Positions 57,111 to 64,000 of a DNA stretch of 64,000 bases are shown in pieces. Under the pieces are notes generated by a model. That model searched no databases. It saw nothing but the letters and a program-made list of their open reading frames with translations, and was not told the DNA's origin. Position numbers and translations under genes: made by a program. The stretch comes from JAWKOK01 sp963765875. GTDB lineage: Bacteria > Chloroflexota > Anaerolineae > Caldilineales > Caldilineaceae. Each line of letters begins with the position of its first letter. Within the stretch, counting starts at the first letter, position 1. Location of the stretch: positions 1 to 64,000 of the forward strand of contig CAVXYK010000025.1 in the NCBI GenBank assembly GCA_963765875.1, in the 5' to 3' direction.

Positions 57111-58418
57111 CTAGTCGTCTTCCGGCCGCGGCAATGCATCCATCTCGTCAGTCTCATCGTCGTAGCGGATGACGGTTGCTGACTCTCCGGCGTCTTCCGG
57201 TCGCAGCATGGTTTGTGTGGCCGGCTCTTCCCATGCATCACTGAAATCAGAATCAACTTCATCCAAATTGGGCAAGGGCCAGCGGCTCGTGATGGAGGCC
57301 TGGACAATCAGATCCTCCAACTCTACTATCTCATCATCGCTGCTGTTGGCATCGACACTCGGTGCGTCATCGGCTGTGAGCAGGCTGCGATCGGCGGCCT
57401 GGAGACGCGCATAAAGCGTTGCCATCAACTGCTTCACTTGCATTGGCGGTACCTGTTGGCGCACCGGCGTATCAGACGACTCCCAAAGATCGCGTAGTGC
57501 CTGGAAATCCCACTCCGCCGTCAGTACGCCTTCACTGCGCTGGTTGCCCATCTCGACAAGCACGCCATTGTAGCGAGGCGTCAGTTCCTGAGGTGCGAAG
57601 ATGGCGGACTTGCCGACAAAGGGCGATCGTTGGCGACGACTCAGTTCATTGCCGCCGACAAGAAAGCTGACCAATCCGAAGAGTTGATTGTCCTGCATGC
57701 GGGCCAACATGCCGGCACGCACCTTGTTGTAGAGGATCGGGTCAGGGCAGGCGCCCTGGCAGATCAGCACCTCTGCGCCCTGGTAGGCCAACAGACGACC
57801 CACTTCAGGGTAGAGTACATCGCTGCCAATCATGATTCCCAACCGTCCAACGTCGCTCGGTACCACCTCCCAGCCGGAACCAGCCCGGGCCAGATCTTCA
57901 TCTTCAGGATGCAGCAATACTTTGGACTGGGTGCCGAGCAGTTCGCCGTTGGCCCCAAATACACCGGTAAGGTTGCGAATGACACCGTCGAACGGGTCGG
58001 GAAGATAGGCGGACGGGGCAACAATGGTCACGTTGAATTCGCGCGCCAGTTCACCGAAGACAGTCGTATAAGAATGCCAGAGCTCGGTGGCCGAGGCATC
58101 GAGCAACCCGGCGACGCTGATGCGCAGGTCTGCACGCATGGCAGAGGCCACGCTACCAGCAAGGACACCATTGACCCGTTGCCAAAAATTAGCATGGCGA
58201 CGCCGACCACGATCCGCTTGTTTTAGCATGCTTGAGCGGACATCGCCCAACAGGGGCAGAGCCGCCATCAAACCTGCCAACTCCGGAAAGACCACCAGTC
58301 GCGCATTCTTATTCTGAGCAGCGCGCATAAATCGAGTCAAGTCGTTTCGAAAGTCATCGACAGTATGCGGCAGCCGCATGCGCTGTTGTACACAAGCGAC
58401 GACCAGTTTATCCGCCAT
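57111..58418 (-). CDS. Carbon-nitrogen hydrolase-like protein lacking the catalytic cysteine
   Basis: 435 residues; GGAGGA 8 bases before ATG 58418. The first ~300 residues are nitrilase-fold: LVVFPELAGLM gives the Glu, GTQSKVLLHPEDEDLA the Lys, but the cysteine position reads LGIMIGSDVLYPEVGRL instead of xICyDxxxPE, so Cys is replaced by Gly. The tail of ~130 residues is acidic and low-complexity (DDEIVELEDLIVQASITSRW, then DEMDALPRPEDD). It is likely a non-enzymatic or altered member of the superfamily. A different nearby cysteine (LICQGACPD) lies after the next strand and is not at the catalytic elbow. Confidence 0.8.
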   Translation of the reverse strand: MADKLVVACVQQRMRLPHTVDDFRNDLTRFMRAAQNKNARLVVFPELAGLMAALPLLGDVRSSMLKQADRGRRRHANFWQRVNGVLAGSVASAMRADLRISVAGLLDASATELWHSYTTVFGELAREFNVTIVAPSAYLPDPFDGVIRNLTGVFGANGELLGTQSKVLLHPEDEDLARAGSGWEVVPSDVGRLGIMIGSDVLYPEVGRLLAYQGAEVLICQGACPDPILYNKVRAGMLARMQDNQLFGLVSFLVGGNELSRRQRSPFVGKSAIFAPQELTPRYNGVLVEMGNQRSEGVLTAEWDFQALRDLWESSDTPVRQQVPPMQVKQLMATLYARLQAADRSLLTADDAPSVDANSSDDEIVELEDLIVQASITSRWPLPNLDEVDSDFSDAWEEPATQTMLRPEDAGESATVIRYDDETDEMDALPRPEDD

Positions 58419-58643
58419 GCTTCCTCCATCAAATCTTAGAACCGAACTCGGGTTGTTGAACCGTACGAGCACCTTGAGTCTACCATAGCGTAGAGATTGG
58501 GAACAAAGAGGATACCAGAATCGACATTGAGGCCCTGGATGAGACCCTGGTCGAGACAGTAGAAATGTGTTCACAGCCAGATGGGCGCTCGGCGCCATGA
58601 GCCTCAAGCCATCGAATCTCTACCACTTTTTCGAACCTCGAAT

Positions 58644-58672
58644 TTGACCAACTTTCCACCCCCTGTTATACT
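58644..58672 (+). promoter_or_regulatory. Sigma-70-type promoter of the tRNA-Glu gene
   Basis: TTGACC (58644-58649), 17-base spacer, TATACT (58667-58672), 51 bases before the tRNA. Both hexamers and spacing are near consensus. Confidence 0.7.
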
Positions 58673-58723
58673 ACCGCAAGTCCTAGAAATGGCTGAGAGA
58701 GATGACAGTCAGTTCGGGTTTGT

Positions 58724-58799
58724 GCCCCCATCGTCTAGTGGCCTAGGACTCAGGCCTTTCAAGCCTGCAACAGGGGTTCGAGTCCCCTTGGGGGTACCA
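58724..58799 (+). tRNA. tRNA-Glu (anticodon UUC)
   Basis: 76 bases including encoded CCA. Acceptor GCCCCCA pairs with TGGGGGT, D-arm GTC..GAC, anticodon stem CAGGC/GCCTG with loop CTTTCAA (anticodon TTC), variable CAACA, T-arm GGGGTTCGAGTCCCC, then ACCA. All stems pair and the order matches bacterial tRNA-Glu. Preceded by its own promoter and followed by a terminator. Confidence 0.97.
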
Positions 58800-58806
58800 A
58801 ACAGAG

Positions 58807-58839
58807 AAGAGGCGTCGCCTAGTGCGACGTCTCTTTTTT
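58807..58839 (+). terminator. Intrinsic terminator of tRNA-Glu
   Basis: AGAGGCGTCGC / GCGACGTCTCT stem, 5-base loop, then TTTTTTT. Textbook rho-independent terminator starting 8 bases after the tRNA. Confidence 0.85.
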
Positions 58840-58933
58840 TGCAGTACCGCAAAACTTGCTATGAGCCCAGAGGTAGCATCTGGAACGGTTGATCTGCGCT
58901 ACAGGAGTGTTCGTAGCAAGTTTTGCGGTACTG
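58840..58933. repeat. 21-bp inverted repeat downstream of tRNA-Glu
   Basis: GCAGTACCGCAAAACTTGCT at ~58840 is repeated in inverted form as AGCAAGTTTTGCGGTACTGC ending at ~58933, about 50 bases apart. Could be a small mobile palindrome. Confidence 0.6.
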
Positions 58934-59434
58934 CCTTTTTTTGTTTGCGCCTCTTGACGCCACTGCGAATCTTGGCTCCCTCCACCTTCGAGCGAATTCA
59001 GTAGTTCACGAGTTCAAGCAGAACAAGATTCTTCGCTGGTCATTTGCCAGAGTGAACTTCAGTACTTCACAAATTGTCATTCCGATCATGTAGTGGGGTG
59101 GGCGCAAAGCGCCATGATCGGAGGGAAGAGGAATCTCGGGTTCGCCAAGGAGAGATTCCTTCCTTCGGCAGGCTCAGGACAGGCAGTCGCTTCGCTCTGT
59201 CGGAATGACAGTTGCGACCAAATCGATAACTACTGAAGTTGTTCGGTAGACTCACTTCTAATGACACAACCTGTTTGTCATTCCAGTTAGAGCGCCGGGA
59301 ACCCGGCGAGGAATACTCAGAATGACAAATCGTGAAGTACTGAAATTCTTTGTTCGCACCTTTCTCGGATGGTACAATAGCCAAGCCAATACAAAACAAG
59401 TGTTCGGTTCTTGAATGGATAGCAACAGCCAACC
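58934..59434. other. Repeat-rich intergenic region
   Basis: No gene. Contains inverted and direct copies of GTCATTC-type repeats (ACTTCACAAATTGTCATTCC, GAATGACAAATCGTGAAGTA, GGAATGACAGTTGCGACC) shared with 46979-47084 and 55140-55240. Confidence 0.6.
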
Positions 59435-60220
59435 ATGCCAGCCAACCAGCGCCAAAGAGCCTATCGAACCCATGCAGTCATTCTGCGGCGTCGCGACTTC
59501 AGCGACGCCGACCGCATTCTGACTGTCTACACGCCGTCCATGGGCAAGCGCGTGCTGATTGCCAAAGGAATCCGCAAAACGACCAGTCGCAAAGCGGGCC
59601 ATTTGGAACTCTTCGCACACACGTCGTTGCTGGCATCCCATGCACGAACCTGGGATATCATCACCGAAGTCGTAACCGTTGAGAGCTTCCGCCACCTGCG
59701 TGACGATCTGGAGGGCATCGGTCGTGCCGCCTACGTTTGCGAGCTGGTGGATAGCTTCAGCGAAGAAGAGGACGAAAACCAGCTGCTCTGGGATCTGCTG
59801 CTGTTTGCCCTACGCCAAATCGACGCGATGGGCGCACAGGCGGAGCAGCAACGGGCTGATGTACTACTACGCTGGTATGAGTTGCGGCTACTGAGCGTCA
59901 CCGGATTCCAGCCAGAGTTTTTTCGCTGTATCGGCTGCGGCCAACCACTTGAGCCGGTGACCAACTTCCTGGTTCTTGCAGAAGGCGGCGTGCTCTGCCC
60001 TCAATGCCAGGCAGAACGTCGCGACGCCGAGCCAGTGACGCCCGACGTGCTGAAGGTGTTGCGCTATTTACAGAGCCGGCCGTGGAGTGAAGTAGAGGCG
60101 CTTGTCGTGCGCCCGGCGATCATGCAGATCGTCCAGAATGTTCTCCACCGCTACCTGCTAGCGGTTCTGGAACGGCATCTCAAATCTACCGAGTTTCTGC
60201 GACGCCTGCGAAGCCCGTAG
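59435..60220 (+). CDS. recO: RecO: DNA repair/recombination mediator
   Basis: 261 residues. N-terminal OB-fold RTHAVILRRRDFSDADRILT, TPSMGKRVLIAKGIRKTTSR, KAGHLELFAHTSLLASHART; helical C-terminal domain with a zinc-binding pair CIGCGQPLEP and VLCPQCQAERRD. The protein anneals single strands and loads RecA with RecR at gaps in the RecFOR pathway. Length is normal. ATG at 59435; no close partner gene, as is usual for recO in this phylum. Confidence 0.93.
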   Translation: MPANQRQRAYRTHAVILRRRDFSDADRILTVYTPSMGKRVLIAKGIRKTTSRKAGHLELFAHTSLLASHARTWDIITEVVTVESFRHLRDDLEGIGRAAYVCELVDSFSEEEDENQLLWDLLLFALRQIDAMGAQAEQQRADVLLRWYELRLLSVTGFQPEFFRCIGCGQPLEPVTNFLVLAEGGVLCPQCQAERRDAEPVTPDVLKVLRYLQSRPWSEVEALVVRPAIMQIVQNVLHRYLLAVLERHLKSTEFLRRLRSP

Positions 60221-60268
60221 CGTAGAACGTACGCTTGTGGAACTCGAATCAAAGATCTTGCCACAGAT

Positions 60269-60398
60269 GACTCCACTGAAAAAAAGGATCCAGACACGAA
60301 TTCACACGAATTATCGCGAATTTTCTCTCTGGAGCGACAACACAATTCGTGAAAATTCGTAACCATTCGTGTCAAGAAAAGGCTTTTTGCAGTGGACC
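60269..60398. mobile_element. MITE-like element (copy D), inverted orientation
   Basis: Left end GACTCCACTGAAAAAAAGGATCC, right end GGCTTTTTGCAGTGGACCC. Interior reads as the reverse complement of copies B and C (ACACGAATTCACACGAATTA ... AATTCGTGAAAATTCGTAAC). Confidence 0.7.
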
Positions 60399-60515
60399 CA
60401 CAGATTTACACAGGTAAAAATAGGATAAGACAGAGAAGGTACCGGGATTACTCTAGACATCTGGTAAACATCTGTGAAAATCAGCTCCTTATCTGTGGCT
60501 ATCTGTGGCAGAAAT
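60399..60515. repeat. CACAGATTTACACAG repeat adjoining MITE copy D
   Basis: Shares TACCGGGATTACTCT, CATCTGGTAAACATCTGTGA and AATCAGCTCCTTATC with the interior of copy A (2430-2550). The two repeat types are joined here. Confidence 0.75.
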
Positions 60516-60535
60516 GGCTAAACAAGGAATATCCA

Positions 60536-60922
60536 ATGCAAATTCGCGAATATCAAACTTGGCTCAAAGAGTGGGATCAGGCCCGTGACTGGGATCGGGT
60601 GCTGCCCAGCCACACATTGTTGCACGCTGTGGAAGAGATGGGCGAAGTCAGCAAGCTCGTGCAGATGATCGAAGGATACCGTGCGCCCGATCCCGACGAT
60701 CTCGAAACCATCCGCAATGAGCTGGCGCTCGAGCTGAGCGATCTGCAGGTGATGCTCTTCAAGCTGGCCTATCTGTGTGACATCGATATGGAAGAGGCCA
60801 TGATACGGGGCCAGACCAAAGCCGATCAGCGATTCCCTGACCCGACCACGGGACCCAAAGAACGAGATGAATACTGGCAACGCTTCAGGTCCTTTGTCGA
60901 AAACAGCGACCTCGATATCTGA
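60536..60922 (+). CDS. MazG-like nucleotide pyrophosphohydrolase
   Basis: 128 residues from ATG 60536 with AAGGA 8 bases upstream; a longer in-frame start at 60392 lies in the repeat. All-alpha NTP pyrophosphatase sign: HAVEEMGEVSKLVQMIEG (ExxE) and NELALELSDLQVMLFKLAYL (ExxD), the Mg2+ ligands. Single-domain MazG-like proteins hydrolyse non-canonical nucleoside triphosphates. Followed by lexA in the same direction after ~300 bases with a separate promoter. Confidence 0.9.
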   Translation: MQIREYQTWLKEWDQARDWDRVLPSHTLLHAVEEMGEVSKLVQMIEGYRAPDPDDLETIRNELALELSDLQVMLFKLAYLCDIDMEEAMIRGQTKADQRFPDPTTGPKERDEYWQRFRSFVENSDLDI

Positions 60923-60993
60923 GTCCCCCTACGCCTTTCCTGAACCGTAACCGCCAATTATCCCATTTTCAGAACAAACGTGCGTTTTGGGTA

Positions 60994-61022
60994 TTGACAC
61001 AGCACAGATGTTCTTGTATACT
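60994..61022 (+). promoter_or_regulatory. Sigma-70-type promoter upstream of lexA
   Basis: TTGACA (60994-60999), exactly 17 bases, TATACT (61017-61022). Strong consensus match. Confidence 0.75.
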
Positions 61023-61035
61023 TGGGATAATTTGG

Positions 61036-61049
61036 GAAACAAGTGTTCG
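61036..61049. promoter_or_regulatory. LexA (SOS) box, Gram-positive type
   Basis: GAAACAAGTGTTCG, reverse complement CGAACACTTGTTTC, matches 13 of 14 positions of the Bacillus-type box CGAACRNRYGTTYC. It lies just downstream of the lexA -10 box, where a bound repressor would block initiation. A weaker possible box (AGAACAAACGTGCG) is at 60971-60984. Confidence 0.65.
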
Positions 61050-61220
61050 CATTGGGAAACTTTTGGGTTAACGATACACCCTACCGGTGAACCTTACTGG
61101 TGGGGCCGTGAACCCAACAGCGCAACCGCTAAATGGAATAACATGGCGGACCGGCTAGAATCCAAGCATCGTTTGGCGAATCACGACAAATCGGTGACGA
61201 AACAAAAGGAAAGGCAACGC

Positions 61221-61946
61221 ATGGTGTCGCTCTCGGAACGTCAGCAGAGAATGTTGGAATTTATCATATCCTTCTATCGAGAAGAGGAGTTCCCACCGAC
61301 CATTCGCGAGATTGGTGAGAAAGTTGGGATATCCAGCACATCGGTCGTGAACTACAATCTGACACGGCTCGAAGAGTTGGAATTGGTGACACGGCATCAG
61401 AAAGTCAGCCGCGGCCTTTCTCTCAACTGGCCCAAGCTTATCGAAATGGATTTTGTTGACGATTCAGATGTACCGCCTATCCCCGGCAACCACTCAGCAA
61501 AGACATCGGCGCCCTCTGCCGTCGACACCCATATGCGAGTGCCGGTACTTGGTTACATCGCAGCCGGTGAACCGATACAGGTTGAACCGAGCAGCGATGC
61601 CAATCCTATCGATTGGATCGATGTTTCCGAGGCCATGCTGGAACCGGGCAAACTGGGCGCCATCAACGGCCTTTATGCACTCAAGGTGCAAGGGGACTCA
61701 ATGATTGACGCCAGCATCCGAGATGGCGACGTGGTCGTCCTGCGACATCAACAACGTGCGGAAAATGGTCAGATGGTTGCAGCATGGATCGATGGAGATG
61801 AGGAGACGACGCTGAAGTATTTCTATCCCGAAGGAAAAAAGGTGCGATTACAGCCGGATAACCCCGCCTACCAGCCAATCGTACGTGATGCGAGCAAAGT
61901 TCGGATCATGGGCCGAGTGGTCTCCGTCATTCGATACTATGCCTAG
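61221..61946 (+). CDS. lexA: LexA repressor
   Basis: 241 residues from ATG 61221, with AAGGAAAGG 7 bases upstream; an earlier in-frame ATG at 61144 would add 26 residues not seen in LexA proteins. Winged helix: LSERQQRMLEFIISFYREEE, FPPTIREIGEKVGISSTSVV, NYNLTRLEELELV. Autocleavage site Ala-Gly in VLGYIAAGEPIQVEP, catalytic Ser in VQGDSMIDASIRDGDVVVL, Lys in EETTLKYFYPEGKK. Represses the SOS regulon until RecA filaments trigger self-cleavage. The box at 61036 indicates autoregulation. Confidence 0.95.
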   Translation: MVSLSERQQRMLEFIISFYREEEFPPTIREIGEKVGISSTSVVNYNLTRLEELELVTRHQKVSRGLSLNWPKLIEMDFVDDSDVPPIPGNHSAKTSAPSAVDTHMRVPVLGYIAAGEPIQVEPSSDANPIDWIDVSEAMLEPGKLGAINGLYALKVQGDSMIDASIRDGDVVVLRHQQRAENGQMVAAWIDGDEETTLKYFYPEGKKVRLQPDNPAYQPIVRDASKVRIMGRVVSVIRYYA

Positions 61947-61979
61947 CGCGACTTGGAACAGGAACCATCGCCGAAGGCA

Positions 61980-62046
61980 AGAACGACAAGCAAAGAGCGG
62001 GAGCGAAGATACTTTATCTTCGCTCCCGCTCTTTGCTTGTCGTTCT
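61980..62046. terminator. Bidirectional 32-bp perfect hairpin between lexA and acpP
   Basis: Arms 61980-62011 and 62015-62046 are perfect complements with a 3-base loop; ATTTTTG follows. It lies between convergent genes, so it can serve both strands. Confidence 0.75.
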
Positions 62047-62113
62047 ATTTTTGAAGTAGGAACGCGAACGAACTCTTTCGGATTCAATCCACTTTCAGAA
62101 GCGTTCGCGTTAC

Positions 62114-62353
62114 CTAGGCTGCCTGGCTGTTGAGATAATTTACGACATCGCCGACAGATGTCAGATTTTGTGCTTCATCGTCACTGATCTCACCGCCGAA
62201 TTCCTCTTCGAACGCCATGATCAGTTCCACCAGGTCCAAGCTATCGGCTTCGAGATCGTCGCGGAAGCTGGCCTCCATGGTAACTTCGTCCGCCTCCACA
62301 CCCAGTTGCTCGACAATGATAGCCTGTACGCGCGCAAAAGTGTCATTTGCCAT
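62114..62353 (-). CDS. acpP: Acyl carrier protein
   Basis: 79 residues. FDDDLEADSLDLVELIMAF-type centre (here ASFRDDLEADSLDLVEL) with the phosphopantetheine-bearing Ser38 in DSL, then EEEFGGEISDDEAQNLTSVG and the closing helix. Acidic four-helix carrier for fatty acid synthesis. GGAGAAACG lies before the ATG at 62353. Convergent to lexA; no fab genes in the window. Confidence 0.95.
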   Translation of the reverse strand: MANDTFARVQAIIVEQLGVEADEVTMEASFRDDLEADSLDLVELIMAFEEEFGGEISDDEAQNLTSVGDVVNYLNSQAA

Positions 62354-63038
<685 letters not shown>

Positions 63039-64000
63039 ATGAAACAATCTACCGACTTTCCAAACAAAAAGCTCTTTTACCCCTTGTTCATTGCCCTGTA
63101 TAGCGTGCTGTTTTCCGGTTGTATCGCCGCCACGCCAGGAGTAGAAAGCCCCGATTCCAACACAAACGAACACCCGACTCTAGACGATTATTGGGACGGA
63201 ACGGCAGAGTTCGCGCTCGAAGCGCAATCAACCGGGCTGCCGATGGGCGAATCGGATACGCTGGGAATCGAGGACGGCCGCCTTCTATCCTACATTCATG
63301 CAAGCGAGCAGTCGGCCGGCGTCATCGACCAATGCGGTGATCCCGTTGCGTTCCCAGGCTGTGTCGTGTTGCTTGCGAGCGAAGACGGCGGCAGGACGTT
63401 TGCACCATGGCGTCCAACCGGGCCGGAAACTGGCGGACAAAAGACAACCTGTCTCATCCCATGCCGCCAATGCCCGTGTGACTCGCAGAACGACCACATC
63501 GATCAACAGCAATACCCACAGGTTGTCCGTCATGTCGATAGACATGGCGAGAAATGGTTGATGGTCTATGAGTATCGAGCCAACAATTTCCTGCGTCGTT
63601 CAACCAATGGCGTGGACTGGTCTTTGCCTGAAGAGGTACCCATGACGGGTATTTGGGCGGACTGGCTGATGCCCTGTCGACCGGAGGCAAGAATTGGGAC
63701 GCATCCATACGCCGGCCAGACGTATGATTGCCTGGTCGGTAGCCCGCCGGGTCTGACAGTGGCGGACAATGAATTTGGCGAAAAAGAGCTCTTTCTATTT
63801 GTTGGAACTGGACAGAACCCAAGCAGCATGGGCTGCTACCGCGGGGATCCAGGCTCACCGGCAGCATTATTGCGAACGTGCAACCATAACCCGCTGTTCA
63901 CCGGTTCAGAGACCTACGGCCCCGCCGACACATCCGGCCCTGAAGCCAATACGACCTTCGATTTTCGGACCATCAGTTCGGCGGATCTACTCAGGGTCGG
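63039..64000 (+). CDS. Partial lipoprotein with Asp-box (BNR/sialidase-like) repeats
   Basis: The frame is open from ATG 63039 to the window edge (320 codons), so the C-terminus is cut. Signal peptide with lipobox LYSVLFSGC. Asp-box-like motifs ASEDGGRTFAPW and RSTNGVDWSLPEEV are the S-x-D-x-G-x-x-W type of sialidase/BNR beta-propellers. Several cysteines occur in pairs (CLIPCRQCPCDSQ, DQCGD). A surface-anchored propeller, possibly glycan-binding or glycan-acting, is the best guess; no catalytic sialidase residues can be confirmed. Confidence 0.8.
   Translation, partial: MKQSTDFPNKKLFYPLFIALYSVLFSGCIAATPGVESPDSNTNEHPTLDDYWDGTAEFALEAQSTGLPMGESDTLGIEDGRLLSYIHASEQSAGVIDQCGDPVAFPGCVVLLASEDGGRTFAPWRPTGPETGGQKTTCLIPCRQCPCDSQNDHIDQQQYPQVVRHVDRHGEKWLMVYEYRANNFLRRSTNGVDWSLPEEVPMTGIWADWLMPCRPEARIGTHPYAGQTYDCLVGSPPGLTVADNEFGEKELFLFVGTGQNPSSMGCYRGDPGSPAALLRTCNHNPLFTGSETYGPADTSGPEANTTFDFRTISSADLLRV

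Noticed and set aside
58724..58933. tRNA-Glu as an integration site of a genomic island
   Set aside because: No integrase, no repeated tRNA 3' end and no phage-type genes within the window; the nearby inverted repeat does not copy the tRNA end.

Overview
The window looks like a chromosomal piece of a Chloroflexota bacterium (Anaerolineae/Caldilineae type). The reasons are the LysW-carrier lysine pathway, SARP/BTAD regulators fused to AAA and TPR modules, lipoproteins with VTRIVEVTR-type repeats after the lipobox, a giant secreted PKD protein ending in RIFLPVI, and high-GC codon use. This is an inference from gene content; no rRNA is present.

Layout. Positions 1-6.5 kb hold small stress-type membrane proteins (YvlD/holin-like, GlsB/YeaQ twice), decayed gene remnants, a TAXI-type binding protein, a short MFS-like protein and an intact sulfatase. 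7-9.4 kb is a frameshifted GT39-type glycosyltransferase (minus strand). 9.9-20.8 kb carries a lipoprotein and a ~3,200-residue secreted protein (minus strand: signal peptide, 12 repeats of ~157 aa, carboxypeptidase-regulatory-like domains, 8 PKD domains). 21-27 kb holds two copies of one module: a small minus-strand gene, a three-fold 12-bp-period operator, and a divergent SARP/BTAD regulator that is full length in copy 1 and internally deleted in copy 2. 27-31.4 kb has two more sulfatases around a URO-D-like gene. 31.4-38 kb has a four-helix-bundle protein, a NarL/LiaS-type two-component pair and an ABC exporter (ATPase plus FtsX-type permease). 38.5-40.5 kb is a secreted LysM protein with Met-rich linkers.

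41-54.5 kb is a co-oriented minus-strand cluster for lysine synthesis by the alpha-aminoadipate/LysW route: homocitrate synthase, homoaconitase large and small subunits, homoisocitrate dehydrogenase, LysW, LysX, LysY, LysZ, LysJ, LysK. A LysE-family exporter, two NUDIX hydrolases and a cysteine hydrolase are interleaved. The aminoadipate aminotransferase (LysN) is not in the window. 55.6-64 kb is more housekeeping: TolB-like lipoprotein, nitrilase-like protein without its cysteine, tRNA-Glu(UUC), RecO, MazG-like protein, LexA with a promoter and SOS-type box, acyl carrier protein, and a partial Asp-box lipoprotein.

Three cross-cutting features stand out. (1) More than 20 single-base frameshifts break otherwise well conserved genes between 7 and 42 kb, including lysK, while 42.3-64 kb shows none. 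(2) Several genes survive only as N-terminus plus C-terminus stubs. (3) Gaps between genes are filled with palindromic dispersed repeats: MITE-like elements with GACTCYACTGCAAAAA ends, a GTAGGGACAGGGCATTCC motif, and others. One palindromic piece sits in frame inside the homoaconitase gene.
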